A model generated the notes under the pieces. It worked only from the letters and a program-made list of their open reading frames with translations, was not told where the DNA came from and ran no database searches. Shown here one piece after another: positions 25,982 through 34,688 of a DNA stretch of 64,000 nucleotides. Each line of letters starts with the position of its first letter. Within the stretch, counting starts at the first letter, position 1. The translations under genes were made by a program, and so were the position numbers. The stretch spans positions 744,001-808,000 of the forward strand of contig NC_014145.1 in NCBI RefSeq assembly GCF_000253115.1, written 5' to 3'. This stretch comes from Thiomonas arsenitoxydans (GTDB lineage Bacteria; Pseudomonadota; Gammaproteobacteria; Burkholderiales; Burkholderiaceae_C).

Positions 25982-26439
25982 AAGCCGTCTTGGTCATGGA
26001 CAGCCCGCTGGGCGCGTTGCAACTCACCGCCGAGGAAGACGGGCTCACTGCCCTGAGTTTTCTCGACGACGCAAAGCCCCCAACCGCCGACGACACACCT
26101 TTGCTGCAGCGCGCCCGCGAGCAACTTCAAGCCTATTTCAGCGGCGACGCCATCACCTTCGATCTGCCCTTGCGGCCCCAGGGCACGCCGTTCCAGCAGA
26201 CGGTCTGGCGGGCGCTGCAGACCGTACCCTACGGACAGACGATCAGCTATGCGCTGCTCGCGCAGCGGCTGGGCCTGCCCGCCAGCCATGCGCGCGCCGT
26301 GGGTGCGGCAGTGGGGCGCAACCCGCTGCTCATCATCGTGCCCTGCCACCGCATCATCGGCCATGACGGCCGCTTGACCGGCTACGCTGCCGGCCTGCCG
26401 CGCAAGCAGGCGCTGCTCGATCTCGAACGCGCCGCCTGA
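25978..26439 (+). CDS. ogt: Methylated-DNA-protein-cysteine methyltransferase
   Basis: Suicide repair enzyme that moves the methyl group from O6-methylguanine to its own cysteine. It has 153 residues. The active site VPCHRIIGHDGRLTGYAAG carries the acceptor Cys near residue 122, followed by the usual GLPRKQALLDLE helix; the HTH region reads SYALLAQRLGLPASHARAVGAA. The start is GTG within GTGA, overlapping the stop of the Ada/AlkA gene, so the two are translationally coupled and form one alkylation-repair operon. Length matches Ogt. Confidence 0.96.
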   Translation: MKAVLVMDSPLGALQLTAEEDGLTALSFLDDAKPPTADDTPLLQRAREQLQAYFSGDAITFDLPLRPQGTPFQQTVWRALQTVPYGQTISYALLAQRLGLPASHARAVGAAVGRNPLLIIVPCHRIIGHDGRLTGYAAGLPRKQALLDLERAA

Positions 26440-26478
26440 GCATGACGACCAGCGCTGCGCATCATCCGTATCACACCC

Positions 26479-27351
26479 ATGCCTTTCATCGAACTGTTTG
26501 TGCTCGCCGCCATCTGGGGCGCTTCTTTTCTCTTTCTGCGCATCGCCGTGCCCGAGTTCGGGCCGCTGCCGCTCATCGCGCTGCGCGTGGGCATTGCCTC
26601 GTTGGTGCTGCTGCCGGTGCTGCGAACCGCCGCGGCGCGCGCCCAGTTTCGCCACAAACTCTGGCCGCTGCTGGTCGTCGGGGTGACCAACTCCGCGTTG
26701 CCGTTCACCTTGTTCGCCGTGGGCGCGCTGCACTTGGGCGCGGGCTTCGAGGCCATACTGAATGCCACCACCCCGCTGTGGGCGGCGGTGCTGGGGGCGA
26801 CGCTGTTCGGCGCGCCGATCGGCCGGGCGCAGATCGTGGGACTGGGCGTCGGCCTGCTCGGCGTGGTCGTGCTGGTGGGCGATCAGCCCGGCCTCTCGCA
26901 GGGCGCTGCGCCCTGGGCGGTGGCTGCGGTGTTGCTGGCGCCTGTGTCCTATGGCTTTGCCGTGCATTACGCCCGCCGCCATCTGGCCGGGGTCGATCCG
27001 GCGCTCACCGCGTTCGGCAGCCAGCTCACGGCCACGGTGCTGCTGGCGCTACCTGCGGCCTTGACCTGGCCCGCGCACGCGGTGCAGGGCGACATCTGGG
27101 CCGCCGTGGTGGCGCTGGGCGTGCTGTGCACCGGGCTGGCTTATGTGCTGTATTTCCGCCTCGTGGCGCAGGTCGGCGCGGCCTACGCTGCCTCGGTCAC
27201 TTTTCTCATTCCGGTGTTCGGCATGCTCTGGGGCGCGCTGTTTCTGCAGGAAGCCGTCACCAGCGCCATGCTGGCGGGCTGCGCGATCATCCTGGCGGGC
27301 ACCGCGCTGGCGAGCGGACAGTGGAAGCGGCTGGTGGGCCTGCGGGCGTAG
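26479..27351 (+). CDS. EamA/DMT-family membrane exporter
   Basis: A 290-residue inner-membrane protein with ten hydrophobic helices in two EamA repeats. The N terminus FVLAAIWGASFLFLRIAVPEFGP is typical; TNSALPFTLFAVGALHLGAG ends the first repeat and the second ends PVFGMLWGALFLQEAVT. The two EamA proteins in this window differ clearly, so they are not a recent duplication. The ATG at 26479 is 39 bases after the ogt stop on the same strand, but no functional link is evident. Confidence 0.88.
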   Translation: MPFIELFVLAAIWGASFLFLRIAVPEFGPLPLIALRVGIASLVLLPVLRTAAARAQFRHKLWPLLVVGVTNSALPFTLFAVGALHLGAGFEAILNATTPLWAAVLGATLFGAPIGRAQIVGLGVGLLGVVVLVGDQPGLSQGAAPWAVAAVLLAPVSYGFAVHYARRHLAGVDPALTAFGSQLTATVLLALPAALTWPAHAVQGDIWAAVVALGVLCTGLAYVLYFRLVAQVGAAYAASVTFLIPVFGMLWGALFLQEAVTSAMLAGCAIILAGTALASGQWKRLVGLRA

Positions 27352-27522
27352 GCCGTCCATCCCCGGCGGTTTGAGGCCGTGCAGGCGCTTTGAACGACGG
27401 CCTGTGCGGGCGACCTTCAGCTTCGCTTCAGGAACTCCGATCGCTGGAAAAGAACGAAAAAATCGCCGCGGCGATATCCATGCGCTGCGGCGTTGGGTTC
27501 AGTTTGAGAAAGGAGTTCGATC

Positions 27523-28023
27523 ATGAAGATTCAATCCAAAATCTTGGTCGCAGCGCTGGCGATGACCCTGCCCGCGCTGGCCTTGGCGGCGCAGCCGCTT
27601 GCGGTGCGTTACGACGGGCATGACATGCCCATGCACCAGACGGTGGAGGTCATGCACACGGCCGCAGGCCCGGTGCAGGTCAAGACCTGGACTTGGCAAA
27701 GCCCGCAGGGCCATGCGCGGGTGGTGATCGAGCAAAGCTCGGGTGCGGCCGCCCCTGCCTGGGCGCTGCGGCAGATGCACACGCAGTTTGGGCCGATGCA
27801 GCGGCTGATCGAGCGGGTGGACGCGCAGATGAATGCGCAGATGAATGCGGTGTTCGGGCCGATGTCCACCCTGCGTGTGCTGTTGCCGCAGTCGCCGTGG
27901 TTGATGCCGCCGGTGCTGCCCACGATGGTGCTGTTGACGCCGCTGCAAATCCCGCAAGCGCAACCGCCACAGCAGCACCCGGCGGCTCCGGCCGCGCATC
28001 CGGCGCAGCGCTGGCAGGCGTAA
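27523..28023 (+). CDS. Secreted protein of unknown function
   Basis: A 166-residue protein with a clean signal peptide (MKIQSKILVAALAMTLPALALA-AQ). The mature part has an N-terminal region with several beta-like stretches (VKTWTWQSPQGHARVVIEQ) and a Met/Gln-rich central segment (VDAQMNAQMNAVFG). A proline, alanine and histidine-rich tail follows. AAAGGAG lies nine bases before the ATG. There is no cysteine after the signal peptide. I do not recognise a family. It is separated from its neighbours by 171 and 114 bases. Confidence 0.75.
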   Translation: MKIQSKILVAALAMTLPALALAAQPLAVRYDGHDMPMHQTVEVMHTAAGPVQVKTWTWQSPQGHARVVIEQSSGAAAPAWALRQMHTQFGPMQRLIERVDAQMNAQMNAVFGPMSTLRVLLPQSPWLMPPVLPTMVLLTPLQIPQAQPPQQHPAAPAAHPAQRWQA

Positions 28024-28059
28024 AACCCCCGCGCGGCAGGGCCACTTGCAGCGGGCCAC

Positions 28060-28088
28060 TTGCCAGCGTCATGACAGCATGAAATACT
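28060..28088 (+). promoter_or_regulatory. Promoter of the Y-family polymerase gene
   Basis: TTGCCA (28060-28065, 5 of 6) and AATACT (28083-28088, 4 of 6) are 17 bases apart, and the -10 overlaps the LexA box, as expected for a repressed SOS promoter. Confidence 0.5.
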
Positions 28089-28104
28089 GTGCGTAAAAAC
28101 AGTA
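28085..28104 (+). promoter_or_regulatory. LexA (SOS) box
   Basis: TACTGT-N8-ACAGTA is a perfect match to the outer parts of the E. coli LexA consensus, and the symmetry extends to AAATACTGT...ACAGTATTT (28082-28107). It overlaps the promoter -10 and lies 33 bases before the polymerase start. Confidence 0.88.
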
Positions 28105-28137
28105 TTTCGGCGCGCCGTGCAAGCGGCGCGGGCTGCC

Positions 28138-29385
28138 ATGACACTGCGTTGCCTGCTGGTCGATTTCAATTCCTACTTCGCCTCGGTGGAGCAGCAGCTT
28201 TGCCCTGAGTTGCGCGGGCGGCCGGTGGGCGTGGTGCCGATGCTGGCCGACACCACCTGCTGCATCGCTGCCAGCTACGAGGCCAAGGCGTTTGGTGTGA
28301 AGACGGGCACGCAGGTGGCCGAGGCGCGCCGGCTGTGTCCGGGCATCGTATTCGTGGTGGCGCGGCATGCCGAGTATGTGCAGATTCACCACCGCGCCGT
28401 GGCGGTGGTGGACACCATCGCGCCGGTGGAGCAGGCGCTGTCCATCGACGAAATGGCCTGCAGCCTGCCCATGGGCTGGACCAGCCGCGAGCGCGCCACG
28501 CAACTGGCGCTGCGCCTCAAGACCGCGCTGCGCGAGGCCTTGGGCGAGTGCCTGCGTGTCTCGGTGGGCATCGCCCCCAATGTGTTTCTCGCCAAGCAGG
28601 CGTCCAATCTGCAAAAGCCCGATGGTCTGGTGGTGCTCGACTCCACCGACCTGCCCGGCCCGCTGCTGCGCATGCAGCTCACCGATCTCACCGGCATCAA
28701 TGTGCGCATGCTCGCGCGGCTGCAGGCGCAGGGCATCCACAGCGTGGAGCATCTCTGGCGGGCGCGGCGCGAGCAACTTCGCGTGGTGTGGGGCGGCATG
28801 GCGGGCGAGGCGTTTTACGACCGGCTGCACGGGCTAGCGTCTGGTGTGCAGGCCGCCAATCCGCGGCGTTCGCTCGGCCATTCGCATGTGCTGCCGCCGG
28901 AGATGCGCAGCGCCGAGGGCGCGCTGGCCGTGCTCGACCGCCTCACGCAGAAAGCCGCGATGCGCCTGCGCCGCGAGCACCTGCTGGCCGGCGCCATGAC
29001 GGTGATGCTCAAGCTCACCCGTCGGCACGGCGAGCGTCTGCGTCCCGAGCGCGGCGCCCGCTTCGCGCCGACGGCCGACACCCGCGCCCTGCTGCACACC
29101 CTGCGCGAGTTGTGGCCCGGCATGGTTCCTGCGGGCTGGGCGCCGATGAAGGTGGCCATGCTGCTGCACGATCTGCGCCAGCCCGGGCAGACCAGCGCCA
29201 GCCTGTTTGAGGGCGATGTGCCCGGCTCGGCTGCGGAGCAGGCCGCGCTGTGGAGCGCGGTCGATGCCCTCAACGTGCGCTACGGCCGCCACACCATCTA
29301 TTGCGGCAGCGGCCATCAGGGGCGGGAGGAAGCCCCCATGCGCATCGCGTTCAACCACATCCCCGATCTCGAAACGGAGGGGTAA
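28138..29385 (+). CDS. Y-family (DinB/ImpB-type) translesion DNA polymerase
   Basis: A 415-residue error-prone DNA polymerase homologue. Palm motifs are LLVDFNSYFASVEQQ at residues 6-20 (carrying Asp9) and the catalytic SIDEMACSL near 103, so the metal-binding Asp and Glu are kept. The fingers, thumb (ISPASM-like LTGINVRMLARLQAQGI) and little-finger domains follow. It differs from canonical DinB in lacking the usual HIDMDAF start and belongs to the DinP/ImpB-type group seen in betaproteobacteria. The ATG at 28138 was chosen; an upstream GTG at 28117 is possible. The LexA box upstream indicates DNA-damage induction. Confidence 0.9.
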   Translation: MTLRCLLVDFNSYFASVEQQLCPELRGRPVGVVPMLADTTCCIAASYEAKAFGVKTGTQVAEARRLCPGIVFVVARHAEYVQIHHRAVAVVDTIAPVEQALSIDEMACSLPMGWTSRERATQLALRLKTALREALGECLRVSVGIAPNVFLAKQASNLQKPDGLVVLDSTDLPGPLLRMQLTDLTGINVRMLARLQAQGIHSVEHLWRARREQLRVVWGGMAGEAFYDRLHGLASGVQAANPRRSLGHSHVLPPEMRSAEGALAVLDRLTQKAAMRLRREHLLAGAMTVMLKLTRRHGERLRPERGARFAPTADTRALLHTLRELWPGMVPAGWAPMKVAMLLHDLRQPGQTSASLFEGDVPGSAAEQAALWSAVDALNVRYGRHTIYCGSGHQGREEAPMRIAFNHIPDLETEG

Positions 29386-29392
29386 ATCGTGA

Positions 29393-30325
29393 TCAGATCG
29401 CTTGCTGAACCTCTTTCGCCGGATGGCCCAGCAGGTTGACATGGGATTTCAGAAATTCGAGAAAAGTCGCGGCCACCACGGAGACGCGCTTTTCTTTCGA
29501 TCTGACCAGGTACCAAGAGCGTCGAATAGGAAAACCTTCAACGTCGAGGACGCAAACCTGATGGTTCAAATGATCCTCGCCGATCGTACTGTCCGAGAGG
29601 ATGGCAAGGCCAAGGCCGCCGGCCACCGCTTGTTTGATGGCCTCGTTGCTCCCCAATTCCATGCGAATGTTCGGGCGCACGCCATGCTCTTCGAAGAGTC
29701 GCTCCATCGTCAAACGCGTTCCAGAGCCCCGCTCTCGAACGAGAAAGTGCTCTTGTGCCAGTTCGGCAAAACGAACGGTACGCCCCAACGTCGTCAGCCG
29801 GTGTGACGAGGGCGCCAAGACGACGAGCGAGTTTTCGAGAAAAGGCTCGCACTCGATGTTCATCCCATCGGGCGGGACGCCCATGACGTAAATGTCGTCT
29901 TGGTTGCGTGCAAGGCGCTCAAGCAGACGATCTCGGTTGATCACTTCCAGCGCAATGTCGATGCCGGGATATTGCGCGCAGAAGGGGCCGAGCAAGCGGG
30001 GCATGAAGTATTTGGTCGTGGTGACCGAAGCGATTCGGAGTCGACCTTTTTTCACCCCCTTCATGTCGGCAATGGTTTGCTCAAACCGGCCCCACGTTTC
30101 CAGCCAGTCGCCACAGGTGGCGTAGAGGTGCTCTCCGGCCTCGGTGAGAAAGACTTTCTTGCCGATTTGCTCCAGCAGGGCAAGACCAATTTCATCGCTG
30201 AGCAAACGAATCTGCTTCGAGACCGTGGGTTGTGTCACATGAAGTTCTTCAGCGGCCCTCGAAAAGCTCCGCAGCCGTGCGACGGCCTCGAAGGTGCGCA
30301 ACTGCCTCAAGCTGACATGCATCAT
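29393..30325 (-). CDS. cbbR: LysR-family regulator, CbbR type
   Basis: A 310-residue LysR transcription factor. The N-terminal HTH (LRQLRTFEAVARLRSFSRAAEEL ... TQPTVSKQ) and effector domain are complete. Several stretches match CbbR, the regulator of Calvin-cycle genes: EQIGKKVFLTEAGEHLY, TTTKYFMPRLLGPFCAQYPGI and the NRDRLLERLARNQDDIYVMG block with PPDG after it. CbbR senses metabolites such as NADPH or RuBP. It is divergent from dabB, so it most likely controls the carbon pump operon and itself. A GGAT site precedes the ATG at 30325; an ATG one codon later is equally possible. Confidence 0.85.
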   Translation of the reverse strand: MMHVSLRQLRTFEAVARLRSFSRAAEELHVTQPTVSKQIRLLSDEIGLALLEQIGKKVFLTEAGEHLYATCGDWLETWGRFEQTIADMKGVKKGRLRIASVTTTKYFMPRLLGPFCAQYPGIDIALEVINRDRLLERLARNQDDIYVMGVPPDGMNIECEPFLENSLVVLAPSSHRLTTLGRTVRFAELAQEHFLVRERGSGTRLTMERLFEEHGVRPNIRMELGSNEAIKQAVAGGLGLAILSDSTIGEDHLNHQVCVLDVEGFPIRRSWYLVRSKEKRVSVVAATFLEFLKSHVNLLGHPAKEVQQAI

Positions 30326-30458
30326 GTCCGATCCTTTATGTATAGCTTTTTATCTATGGTTTTTATTCTAATTATTCATTATTAATTTTGTCAGGTACTC
30401 CATAGACTGAGTTCCGCTGCACCACTGATCTGCCGGAACAACCTCTAGGAGATATGCC
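30326..30458. promoter_or_regulatory. Divergent cbbR/dabB control region
   Basis: The first half is strikingly AT-rich in a GC-rich genome. ATAG-N8-CTAT (30342-30357) and TAAT-N5-ATTA nearby are dyads of the T-N11-A kind bound by LysR proteins, and are candidate CbbR sites. AGGAG lies eight bases before the dabB start. No convincing -35/-10 pair was identified. Confidence 0.5.
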
Positions 30459-32090
30459 ATGTCGCCCTCATGGAATTCGCTCGGTCCACTGCTCGCCCTG
30501 TGCGTGCCCCTTGCCTTATTGGTCGTCGGCTGCGTTCCGACTGCGTGGGCCAACGCACGGCCTCGATTGATTGCACGGTTGAATGAAGCCATGGCCTGGC
30601 TGGCCTTCGTGCTGGCTATCACTGCTGGATTGCTCGGCACGCTGCAGGGCGCCACGCACACTTTCACCGTGGCATCCGCTGCGCTCCCTGCGGAACTGGG
30701 GCATCTGACCCTCTCGATTTATCTGAACGCGCTGACGATCATGATGCTGCTGCTGGTTTCCTTTGTGGGCGTGGTCGTATCGCGTTATTCCAAAAACTAT
30801 CTTGCGGGCGACGCGCAACAGGGCCGGTTTCATAAGTGGCTCGCTTTGACCCTGGCCAGCATTCTCAGCTTGATCGTGTCGGGCAATCTTTTGATGTTCG
30901 CCTTGGCATGGATCGCCACCAGCCTGAGCTTGCATCAGCTTTTGATGTTTTACAGAAAGCGGCCGATTGCCGTGCTGTCTGCACACAAAAAATTCGTCGC
31001 CAGCCGCATCAGTGATGCCAGCCTTCTGCTCGCTATCGTTTTGATTGGCTCGACACTCCACACGCTGGAGTTCGAGCGCCTGTTTCAACTGATGGCGGCG
31101 TTCAGAGGCGAGATGCCGATGAAACTGCAGATCGCGAGTTACCTCATTGTTTTGAGCGCGGCATTGAAATCGGCGCAGTTTCCTCTGCATGGCTGGCTGC
31201 TGCAGGTCATGGAAGCACCGACACCGGTGTCGGCGCTTCTCCATGCGGGCATCGTGAATGCCGGAGCTTTTTTGGTGATTCGCATGAGCCCCATCCTGTC
31301 GCATTCCACAGGGGCGCTCGTCACGCTGACCCTCATCGGGCTGGTCACCCTGGTGCTTGCTTCCCTGGTGATGTTGACGCAAACCAGCGTCAAGGTCTCT
31401 CTTGCCTGGTCAACCACTGCACAGATGGGATTCATGCTGCTCGAATGCGGCCTCGGGCTGTATAGCCTCGCCATGCTGCATCTCGTTGCACACTCGCTTT
31501 ATAAAGCCCATGCTTTTCTGGCATCGGGCAGTGCAGTCGATGCCTTTCGGGCGCCCGCCCTGCAAGCGTCCCCCAAAGGCTTTGATCTTGTGCGGCTGAT
31601 TGCCGCCTTCGCGCTTGGCGTGACCGCGTCACTCGGTATCGGCTCGCTATTGGGGGTCTATTGGCACGGGCAGGACACCTTGCTTGTTGTGGGCGTCATT
31701 CTGGCGGTGTCCATGAGTCAACTCGTGTTGCAGGCAGCCACGGCGCTGGGGCTGGTGCCTGCCTTGGTCATGGCGGGGGGGATGAGCGCGCTTCTATGCA
31801 CGACCTACTTTGTGTTGCACGCATTGTTCGATCGCTTGCTGCTGAACAGTGTTTTGCCGGTGTCGGGGCTTGCTCACACGGCTTACAGCGTGCTCGTGCC
31901 CGTCGTGAGCGTGACGTTCGTCGCGCTGTTGATGATGCAGCAATTCCTGCAGGCGAGTGCTTCTCCGGCGCGTTTCAGGCTGTACGTGCAGCTCTACAAC
32001 GGGCTGTATGTCGATGTCTATGTCACCCGTCTGCTGCAAAAGTTGTGGCCTGTTCCCCAAACCAATGACATTCAACTTCAAGGAGCTTGA
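30459..32090 (+). CDS. dabB: DabB, membrane subunit of the DAB inorganic-carbon pump
   Basis: A 543-residue membrane protein of the NuoL/MrpA proton-conducting family with about 13-14 helices. Family core: KSAQFPLHGWLLQVMEAPTP near residue 235, followed by VSALLHAGIVNAGAFLV with the histidine of the proton path, and HSLYKAHAFLASG near 345. DabB pairs with DabA to hydrate CO2 to bicarbonate in a one-way, energy-coupled reaction. It is followed by dabA after a two-base gap in an AAGGAG-containing stretch, so the pair is clearly an operon. A complex I role is unlikely because no nuo genes are present. Confidence 0.92.
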   Translation: MSPSWNSLGPLLALCVPLALLVVGCVPTAWANARPRLIARLNEAMAWLAFVLAITAGLLGTLQGATHTFTVASAALPAELGHLTLSIYLNALTIMMLLLVSFVGVVVSRYSKNYLAGDAQQGRFHKWLALTLASILSLIVSGNLLMFALAWIATSLSLHQLLMFYRKRPIAVLSAHKKFVASRISDASLLLAIVLIGSTLHTLEFERLFQLMAAFRGEMPMKLQIASYLIVLSAALKSAQFPLHGWLLQVMEAPTPVSALLHAGIVNAGAFLVIRMSPILSHSTGALVTLTLIGLVTLVLASLVMLTQTSVKVSLAWSTTAQMGFMLLECGLGLYSLAMLHLVAHSLYKAHAFLASGSAVDAFRAPALQASPKGFDLVRLIAAFALGVTASLGIGSLLGVYWHGQDTLLVVGVILAVSMSQLVLQAATALGLVPALVMAGGMSALLCTTYFVLHALFDRLLLNSVLPVSGLAHTAYSVLVPVVSVTFVALLMMQQFLQASASPARFRLYVQLYNGLYVDVYVTRLLQKLWPVPQTNDIQLQGA

Positions 32091-32091
32091 G

Positions 32092-34641
32092 ATGAACCTC
32101 GCCGACATGCCCACGCTGATGGAGCCAACCTTGTCGATTGATCCTCAGATCGACGCCGCCTGCGGCCGAATCGCGCCGCTCTGGCCGCTGAAGAATTTTG
32201 TGGCCGTCAATCCATTTTTTGGGCTGCGTGATCACGACTTTCAGAGCGCCTCTGATCTACTGGCTCGTGTCATGGGCACGAGCCTCTACATGCCGCGCAC
32301 CTATTTCCAGGAGCAGGTGGCTCAAGGCCGGATCGGCAGCAAGGACATTCGCCAAGCGATCAGACTCTGCGGCAGCACGCTCAGCCTGGAGGACGTGCAG
32401 GAAGCGCTGGCCACAGACCGCCCTCAGCCCCGCATGGGCATGGCGACCGTGAGTGATCTGCTCGACAAAGTCGAGGGAGGTCTGTGGACGCGATTTGTCG
32501 TTGAACGCATCAGCATGCACTGCGCCGCGTACTTCGACATCGGCCAGGCCGTCATTCCCATGCCCTATCGTGACCAATCGTTGTTTGCCGCCTGGCGGGA
32601 GACCGCCACCATTGACCAGAGCCCGGCGTTGATGGGGTTGCGTGGCCTGCGCGCTGCCATCGCCGAGGTTCCGCATGCCCCACGGGATGCGATTGCATGG
32701 GCCGTCGAGAAGCTCGACATTCCTGCAGAGGCCACCGAGCGCTATCTTCACGCCGCTTTGCTGAGCGTGGGGGGATGGGCCGCCTGGACGCGATACCTGA
32801 AGTGGCAAGCGGAACTCTCAGGCCAGTCCGATGCTTCGATCGTCGATCTTCTGGCGATTCGTCTGGTCTGGGATGTCTTGCTGTTTCAGGAGAAGGGCAG
32901 TGCTGCACTTCAGGCCCGCTGGCGGGAGATGCTCGCAGCCAGCATGCGTGCGCCATCGGCCAAACGCCGTGCGGCTGCGGAGGTCGACAGAATCTTGCTC
33001 AGTGCCATGGAAATCGGGTTTCAGAACTCGGTGCTCGCAGCGCTGAAAGAAGCGCAGCGTCCGCAGCCGCTGCCGACGCGCCCCGCTGTGCAGGCTGCCT
33101 TTTGTATTGATGTCCGCTCAGAGATATTCCGCCGCTCGCTGGAAATCGTGGCGCCCTCGATACAGACCATCGGCTTTGCCGGGTTCTTCGGAATTTTCAT
33201 TGAGGTCGTTCCGCTGGGCGCCGATTGCGGGCACTCTCATGTGCCGATTCTGTTCACCCCCAGCTATTGTTTGCAGGAGCAGGGTGGAGACGAAACGGAT
33301 CAACTGCGTCAGCAGCGCCGAGCTCGGTTGAAATGGGCGAAGGTGTGGAAGGGTTTCAAATTTTCGGCGTCCTCCTGTTTTTCTTTTGTGGAGTCTGCCG
33401 GGCTGACCTACGCGCCCAAACTTCTGTCGGACAGCATGGGCTGGTCTCGACCCGTTCCTGACCCTAAAACGCAGGGCATCGGCCGGAAAAGGGTGCTGGC
33501 TCTTTCGCCGAGTTTGTTGCCCAAGACAAGTGATGCGTGCTGCTCGCATCACGGCGCAACAGGAATTCCGCAGGACCAACGGGTTGAGAACGCGGAAAGA
33601 ATCTTGCGCGCCATGGGCCTGACCGGGCCATTTGCGCGCCTTGTCTTGCTCGTTGGGCATGGCAGCAGTTCTGTGAACAATCCGCATGCCACGAGTCTGG
33701 ACTGCGGCGCGTGTGCCGGACAAACAGGCGAGGCGAGTGCGAAAGTGGTTGCGGCGTTATTCAACGACAAGCAGGTTCGGGTGGAACTGGCACGCCGTGG
33801 CATTCTCATTCCAGAAGACACCTGGTTCCTGGCGGCCTTGCATGACACGACGACCGACATCGTGCAGGTGTTCGATGCGCATGCCGTACCGCATGACCTG
33901 GCGCCTGATCTCGCCAACCTTGAACGCGCACTCGAACAGGCTGGCGACTTGACCCGCATGCAGCGTGCTTCGTCGATGGGCATCGATGCCATGACAGATC
34001 GCGATGTCGCCCAGCATGTGCAGGCGCGCAGCCGGGATTGGTCGCAAGTGCGCCCTGAATGGGCGCTGGCCAATAACGCCGCCTTCATTGCCGCCCCCAG
34101 GTTCCGTACACGTGGCGCCGACCTTGGCGGGCGCGCCTTCTTGCATGACTATGTTTGGAAAAACGATGCCGACTTCAAGGTGCTCGAGCTCATCATGACC
34201 GCCCCGATGGTCGTCGCCAACTGGATCAACATGCAGTATTACGGCTCGGTTGTCGACAATTCACGCTTCGGAAGCGGCAACAAGGTGCTTCACAACGTGG
34301 TGGGTGGCGCCATCGGCGTTCTGGAAGGCAATGGAGGTGATCTGCGGGTGGGCCTGCCCCTGCAGTCTTTACATGACGGTAGCCGTTGGATGCATGAGCC
34401 TTTGCGGCTCAGTGTCTATCTGGAGGCGCCAGCTGAAGCGATCGACAACATCATTGCTCGCCATGAAATGATCCGCCAATTGGTGGACAACAAATGGCTT
34501 CACATTTTTCGCATTGACGAGAGCGCAGAGGTGATCCGGCGTTTGGTAACGGAGGACGGATGCTGCTGGCAACCAGTCAGCCTTGAAAGCGAAAAAGCGA
34601 TGATGGCACAGAGTTCATTCCAGACGGCACTACGCCCCTGA
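32092..34641 (+). CDS. dabA: DabA, zinc-binding carbonic anhydrase-like subunit (DUF2309)
   Basis: An 849-residue cytoplasmic-side partner of DabB. The beta-carbonic-anhydrase-like zinc site is intact: Cys338 and Asp340 in FCIDVRSE, His523 in VGHGSSS and Cys538 in LDCGACAG. The spacing equals that reported for Halothiobacillus neapolitanus DabA2 (Cys-x-Asp and His plus 15 to Cys). It likely converts CO2 to bicarbonate in the cytoplasm, driven through DabB. The ATG at 32092 begins the conserved N terminus and follows AAGGAG. The frame extends 5' to 31957 but that overlaps dabB. Confidence 0.94.
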   Translation: MNLADMPTLMEPTLSIDPQIDAACGRIAPLWPLKNFVAVNPFFGLRDHDFQSASDLLARVMGTSLYMPRTYFQEQVAQGRIGSKDIRQAIRLCGSTLSLEDVQEALATDRPQPRMGMATVSDLLDKVEGGLWTRFVVERISMHCAAYFDIGQAVIPMPYRDQSLFAAWRETATIDQSPALMGLRGLRAAIAEVPHAPRDAIAWAVEKLDIPAEATERYLHAALLSVGGWAAWTRYLKWQAELSGQSDASIVDLLAIRLVWDVLLFQEKGSAALQARWREMLAASMRAPSAKRRAAAEVDRILLSAMEIGFQNSVLAALKEAQRPQPLPTRPAVQAAFCIDVRSEIFRRSLEIVAPSIQTIGFAGFFGIFIEVVPLGADCGHSHVPILFTPSYCLQEQGGDETDQLRQQRRARLKWAKVWKGFKFSASSCFSFVESAGLTYAPKLLSDSMGWSRPVPDPKTQGIGRKRVLALSPSLLPKTSDACCSHHGATGIPQDQRVENAERILRAMGLTGPFARLVLLVGHGSSSVNNPHATSLDCGACAGQTGEASAKVVAALFNDKQVRVELARRGILIPEDTWFLAALHDTTTDIVQVFDAHAVPHDLAPDLANLERALEQAGDLTRMQRASSMGIDAMTDRDVAQHVQARSRDWSQVRPEWALANNAAFIAAPRFRTRGADLGGRAFLHDYVWKNDADFKVLELIMTAPMVVANWINMQYYGSVVDNSRFGSGNKVLHNVVGGAIGVLEGNGGDLRVGLPLQSLHDGSRWMHEPLRLSVYLEAPAEAIDNIIARHEMIRQLVDNKWLHIFRIDESAEVIRRLVTEDGCCWQPVSLESEKAMMAQSSFQTALRP

Positions 34642-34688
34642 GTGCGCCCGACATCACACTGTGTTCACGAGACACGCAGGAGAACCCA

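Noticed and set aside
30459..32090. dabB as a NuoL subunit of respiratory complex I
   Set aside because: It is shorter, next to dabA with DabA-type zinc residues, and no other nuo genes are present.
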